DNA of 64,000 nt. It comes from Candidatus Omnitrophota bacterium. Lineage in GTDB: Bacteria; Omnitrophota; Omnitrophia; Omnitrophales; Aquincolibacteriaceae. Below, in pieces: positions 61,621-64,000 of this stretch. The first letter of the stretch is position 1. Each line of letters starts with the position of its first letter. Position numbers and translations under genes: made by a program. The DNA lies in NCBI GenBank assembly GCA_022711115.1, contig JAKLFP010000004.1, forward strand, positions 48,648 to 112,647, read 5' to 3'. The notes beneath the pieces were generated by a model. It saw only the letters and a program-made list of their open reading frames with translations. It ran no database searches and was not told the DNA's origin.

Positions 61621-62847
61621 TTAAGGAAAATAAGTTCTGTCCAATATTAAAGCCATGAGGCAAACAATCGGGACAACGTAGGTGGCGAGTGTCAACAGAG
61701 TGATTCGTTCGGAGCTTTTCTCCTTGAATAGCAAAAAGAGCGAAAACGGAATAAAAGTATATCGGATCTCAATGACAGGGAGTGTTATCAGAAAAAGGAT
61801 CGCGACCGGATAAAACAGATAGAACGATTTTTGTTGTAGCCGTGTGACGCAAAGCGAAAGAACCGTGTATGCGATGGGTAGAAACGAAAGAATCTTATGG
61901 GACTCCATACGCCAGACGATGCGATTGTGGATATGTCCTGCAAGCGTGTTGTAGAGATGTTCTGACTTGAAGAACAAAAGATAAACAAAAAAAAGTTCGA
62001 TCAAAATCAGCAATATCAGTTTATTTTGTTTTAAGAAATGAAGGATTTTCGAGCCATTGGCCAGATTTTGCGGCAGGAAAAGGAAAAAGAAAAGATAAGC
62101 TGAGAAAAAAAGATTACCGGCAGTTAAGGAAAGAAAATGGTTTGTTTTGTCGCCGAGAACAAAACCTTTGTTCCAGATAACAAAGACAATGGTCAGGATG
62201 AGTGCCAGCCCAAAAAAAGAAAATTGAGGGATCCTTTTTTTAACGTCTTTCCATCGGTCCTGCGTATCGACATTCTCAAAATAAGCGATGAACGCGATAA
62301 GGCCAAGCCAGAGGATGTTATTCTGGCGTACGATGAGGCTAAGAATCCCCAAAATGCCGGAAAGCCTAAGACGGCGATTTAGCGCGGCCCACAGAGCCAG
62401 AAAGACATAAAACATAGAATAAACATCTGTATAAATCAGAAAGAAGAAAGGAAAAAGAGGCGGGAGGAAGAGGAATAAAAGGGATTTTTGGATGGCGGAG
62501 TTTCTATCGATTTTTTTTGCCGTCAGAAAAAAAACCACCAGACACAAGAACGAACATACGGAAGATAAAAAGCGCAGGGCATAAGGGTGGTGGTCATGAA
62601 TCAGAGAACTTAGGAATGCCATGGACCAATGATATCCAGGCAGATAGGGACAGGTGCTAGGAAGAAGATTTTTCCCCGTCACAATCTCCAGGATTTGCGA
62701 GTGATGAGTGTATTCATCGGCGATGAGCCGAATGTCTTTTAATAGAAAAAATCCGCATGCAAAAACGATTAAGGCGGCAGTAAAGAAAAATGTTCTGTTG
62801 CGGCTTTCATGATTTGATTCCCATGAAGGTTTGAGTTCCATGTTCAT
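61621..62847 (-). CDS. ALG10/DIE2-like membrane glycosyltransferase, copy 2
   Basis: The product has 408 residues and is clearly paralogous to copy 1: the same EYTHHSQI acidic loop, the identical CPYLPGYHWS, IYTDVYSMFYVFLALWAALNRRL, IVRQNNILWL, FVLGDKTNHF, LPIAYTVLSLCVTRLQ and EIRYTFIP. The two copies differ mainly in the hydrophobic filler, suggesting an old duplication kept by selection on the motif residues. AGGA lies 10 nt before the ATG. The gap to copy 1 is about 120 nt with no gene. Confidence 0.75.
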   Translation of the reverse strand: MNMELKPSWESNHESRNRTFFFTAALIVFACGFFLLKDIRLIADEYTHHSQILEIVTGKNLLPSTCPYLPGYHWSMAFLSSLIHDHHPYALRFLSSVCSFLCLVVFFLTAKKIDRNSAIQKSLLFLFLPPLFPFFFLIYTDVYSMFYVFLALWAALNRRLRLSGILGILSLIVRQNNILWLGLIAFIAYFENVDTQDRWKDVKKRIPQFSFFGLALILTIVFVIWNKGFVLGDKTNHFLSLTAGNLFFSAYLFFFLFLPQNLANGSKILHFLKQNKLILLILIELFFVYLLFFKSEHLYNTLAGHIHNRIVWRMESHKILSFLPIAYTVLSLCVTRLQQKSFYLFYPVAILFLITLPVIEIRYTFIPFSLFLLFKEKSSERITLLTLATYVVPIVCLMALILDRTYFP

Positions 62848-62947
62848 AAAATTTTGATCCTATTTTAAAACGGCCGGCATCGATATTTTCTGTCCGAGAT
62901 TGTTTTGCCGGTATCTTCGCAAGAGTCCTCGCTGTGATCCGGGATTT

Positions 62948-64000
62948 TTATGGAAAAAAAGAACCATCTGCCAAGGTAAACATCAGACAGAAAAGGATGA
63001 AACTGTTGATTGCGAGAGTGTAAAACGTAATCCTTTCACTATCCTTTTCTTTAAACAATAAAAAAAATGAAAAAGGGATAAACAAATAACGGATTTCAAT
63101 AATAGGCAGGGGAATGAGAAAAAGGATTGTGAACGGGTAGAAAAGGTAAAATGATGCTCGCTGAAGGCGTGTGACGCAGAGCGATAGGACGGCATAGGCG
63201 ATGGGTAAAAAGGTCAGGATTTTGTTTTGCAAGGAAGCTGTCATCATGAACAAAATCCAGTTATGGATGAAGCGGCCGAATCGGTTGTACGGATGTTTCG
63301 CATTAAAAAACAAATAGTAAATTAAAAAAAGCTCAATCAAGATCAACCACATGATCTTGTGGCGTTTCAGGAAAGCGACAATCTTTGGAAAGTTTTTCAG
63401 ATTTTGAGGTAAAAAGAGGAAGAAGAAAATAAAAAGGAAAAAAAATAAATTTCCGAAATTCAGGGAGAGCGGATGCAGTTCTCTTTGTCCAAGTACAAGG
63501 CCTTTATTCCAAATCGCAAACGCAGTCAAGAGGACCGCCCCAAGAAAGAAAAAAAAGAATTTCGGAAGCCAGTGCTTGATATCCTGCCACCGGTGCTGAG
63601 GATAATAGTTTTGGAAATAAGCAAGCAACCCGACAAAAACAAGCCAGACGATGTTGTTTTGTCGGACAAAAATACTCAAAATTCCAAAAATGCCGGAAAG
63701 CCAGAGCCGTTGGTCCAGCGCGGCCCACAGAGCCAGAAAAACGTAGAACATGGAATAAACATCCGTATAGATCAAAAAGAAAAAAGGAAAGATCAGCGGA
63801 AAAATGAGAAAGAGACAGGATTTCTGGAACGCAGCATCGTTGTCGATTTTTCTCGCAAGAATCACGAAAGCGATCAGGCAAAAAAACGAGAGAAACGAAG
63901 TTGAAAAACGCATGGAGGTGGCACTGCTGCTATGAACCAGCTTTGCCAAAAAAGCCATGGTCCAGTGATATCCGGGCAAAGGCGACGTGTCGGTTTTCAA
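62948..64000 (-). CDS. ALG10/DIE2-like membrane glycosyltransferase, copy 3 (partial)
   Basis: The gene runs off the right edge of the window, so the N-terminus is missing; the visible TTG at the edge is not a real start. About 350 residues are seen, with PLPGYHWTMAFL, IYTDVYSMFYVFLALWAALDQRL, FVRQNNIVWL, LVLGQREL (the GDxxxH Asp is Gln here) and EIRYLFIP. The change in the GDxxxH segment may mean altered or lost activity. Confidence 0.75.
   Translation of the reverse strand: MKTDTSPLPGYHWTMAFLAKLVHSSSATSMRFSTSFLSFFCLIAFVILARKIDNDAAFQKSCLFLIFPLIFPFFFLIYTDVYSMFYVFLALWAALDQRLWLSGIFGILSIFVRQNNIVWLVFVGLLAYFQNYYPQHRWQDIKHWLPKFFFFFLGAVLLTAFAIWNKGLVLGQRELHPLSLNFGNLFFFLFIFFFLFLPQNLKNFPKIVAFLKRHKIMWLILIELFLIYYLFFNAKHPYNRFGRFIHNWILFMMTASLQNKILTFLPIAYAVLSLCVTRLQRASFYLFYPFTILFLIPLPIIEIRYLFIPFSFFLLFKEKDSERITFYTLAINSFILFCLMFTLADGSFFP

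Overview
The window is one 64 kb stretch of a Gram-negative bacterial chromosome. The cell envelope genes (an LptE-like lipoprotein, a BamD-like TPR protein, MurJ), a TIGR04073-type exosortase-associated protein, an ExeA/GspB-like pair, and above all a single secreted reading frame of 8366 codons fit best with a member of Candidatus Omnitrophota (OP3, in or near the PVC group). That assignment is inference from gene style. No rRNA is present, so it cannot be confirmed here.

Layout. Positions 1-900 hold a 5'-truncated gene ending in a twin CX9C motif and a small membrane protein. About 0.7 kb without a convincing gene follows. A surface-polysaccharide and housekeeping block runs from 1.6 to 10.2 kb: a CBS-domain protein, a polysaccharide flippase, a lipoprotein, a GT4 glycosyltransferase, a NodB-type deacetylase, mnmA, a bactofilin fused to an excisionase-like helix-turn-helix, a membrane-anchored protein with the same domain, acpS, a ChbG/YdjC-like deacetylase, a zinc ribbon and the TIGR04073 protein. 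Two minus-strand tRNAs (Leu-CAA, Ala-GGC) separated by strong hairpins follow. From 10.7 to 27.2 kb come leuS, a GH35-like glycosidase, the ExeA/GspB-like pair, comEC, a 999-residue TPR and coiled-coil protein, lptE, holA, rpsT (minus strand), murJ and uvrC.

Positions 27552-52652 are one uninterrupted gene of 25.1 kb. Its product has a signal peptide and then a chain of about twenty unrelated modules, most of them bounded by a short motif of the form R-S/A-E-x-R. Recognisable modules include TraB/ChaN-like, caspase-like, two HAD, RpiA, methyltransferase, amidoligase-like, Maf, DUF89-like, DUS-like, GHKL-like, GNAT and HEAT modules plus two polytopic membrane modules. The first 1.6 kb of the gene carries six arrays of a degenerate heptanucleotide repeat (consensus CAGACTN). 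A seventh array lies just upstream of metH. This gene and its two repeat systems are the main novelty of the window.

Downstream lie metH, a convergent PAS histidine kinase, a GTP-type PEP carboxykinase and a beta-carbonic anhydrase. The last two genes share a 33-nt promoter-like element, which suggests joint control of CO2/bicarbonate metabolism. The window ends in a tandem array of three related minus-strand membrane proteins resembling the eukaryotic ALG10/DIE2 glucosyltransferase. The third is cut by the window edge.

Several genes (leuS, comEC, metH) have a -10 hexamer ending only 7-9 nt before the start codon and no Shine-Dalgarno sequence, which suggests leaderless mRNAs. Other genes have good Shine-Dalgarno sites and sigma70-type promoters.
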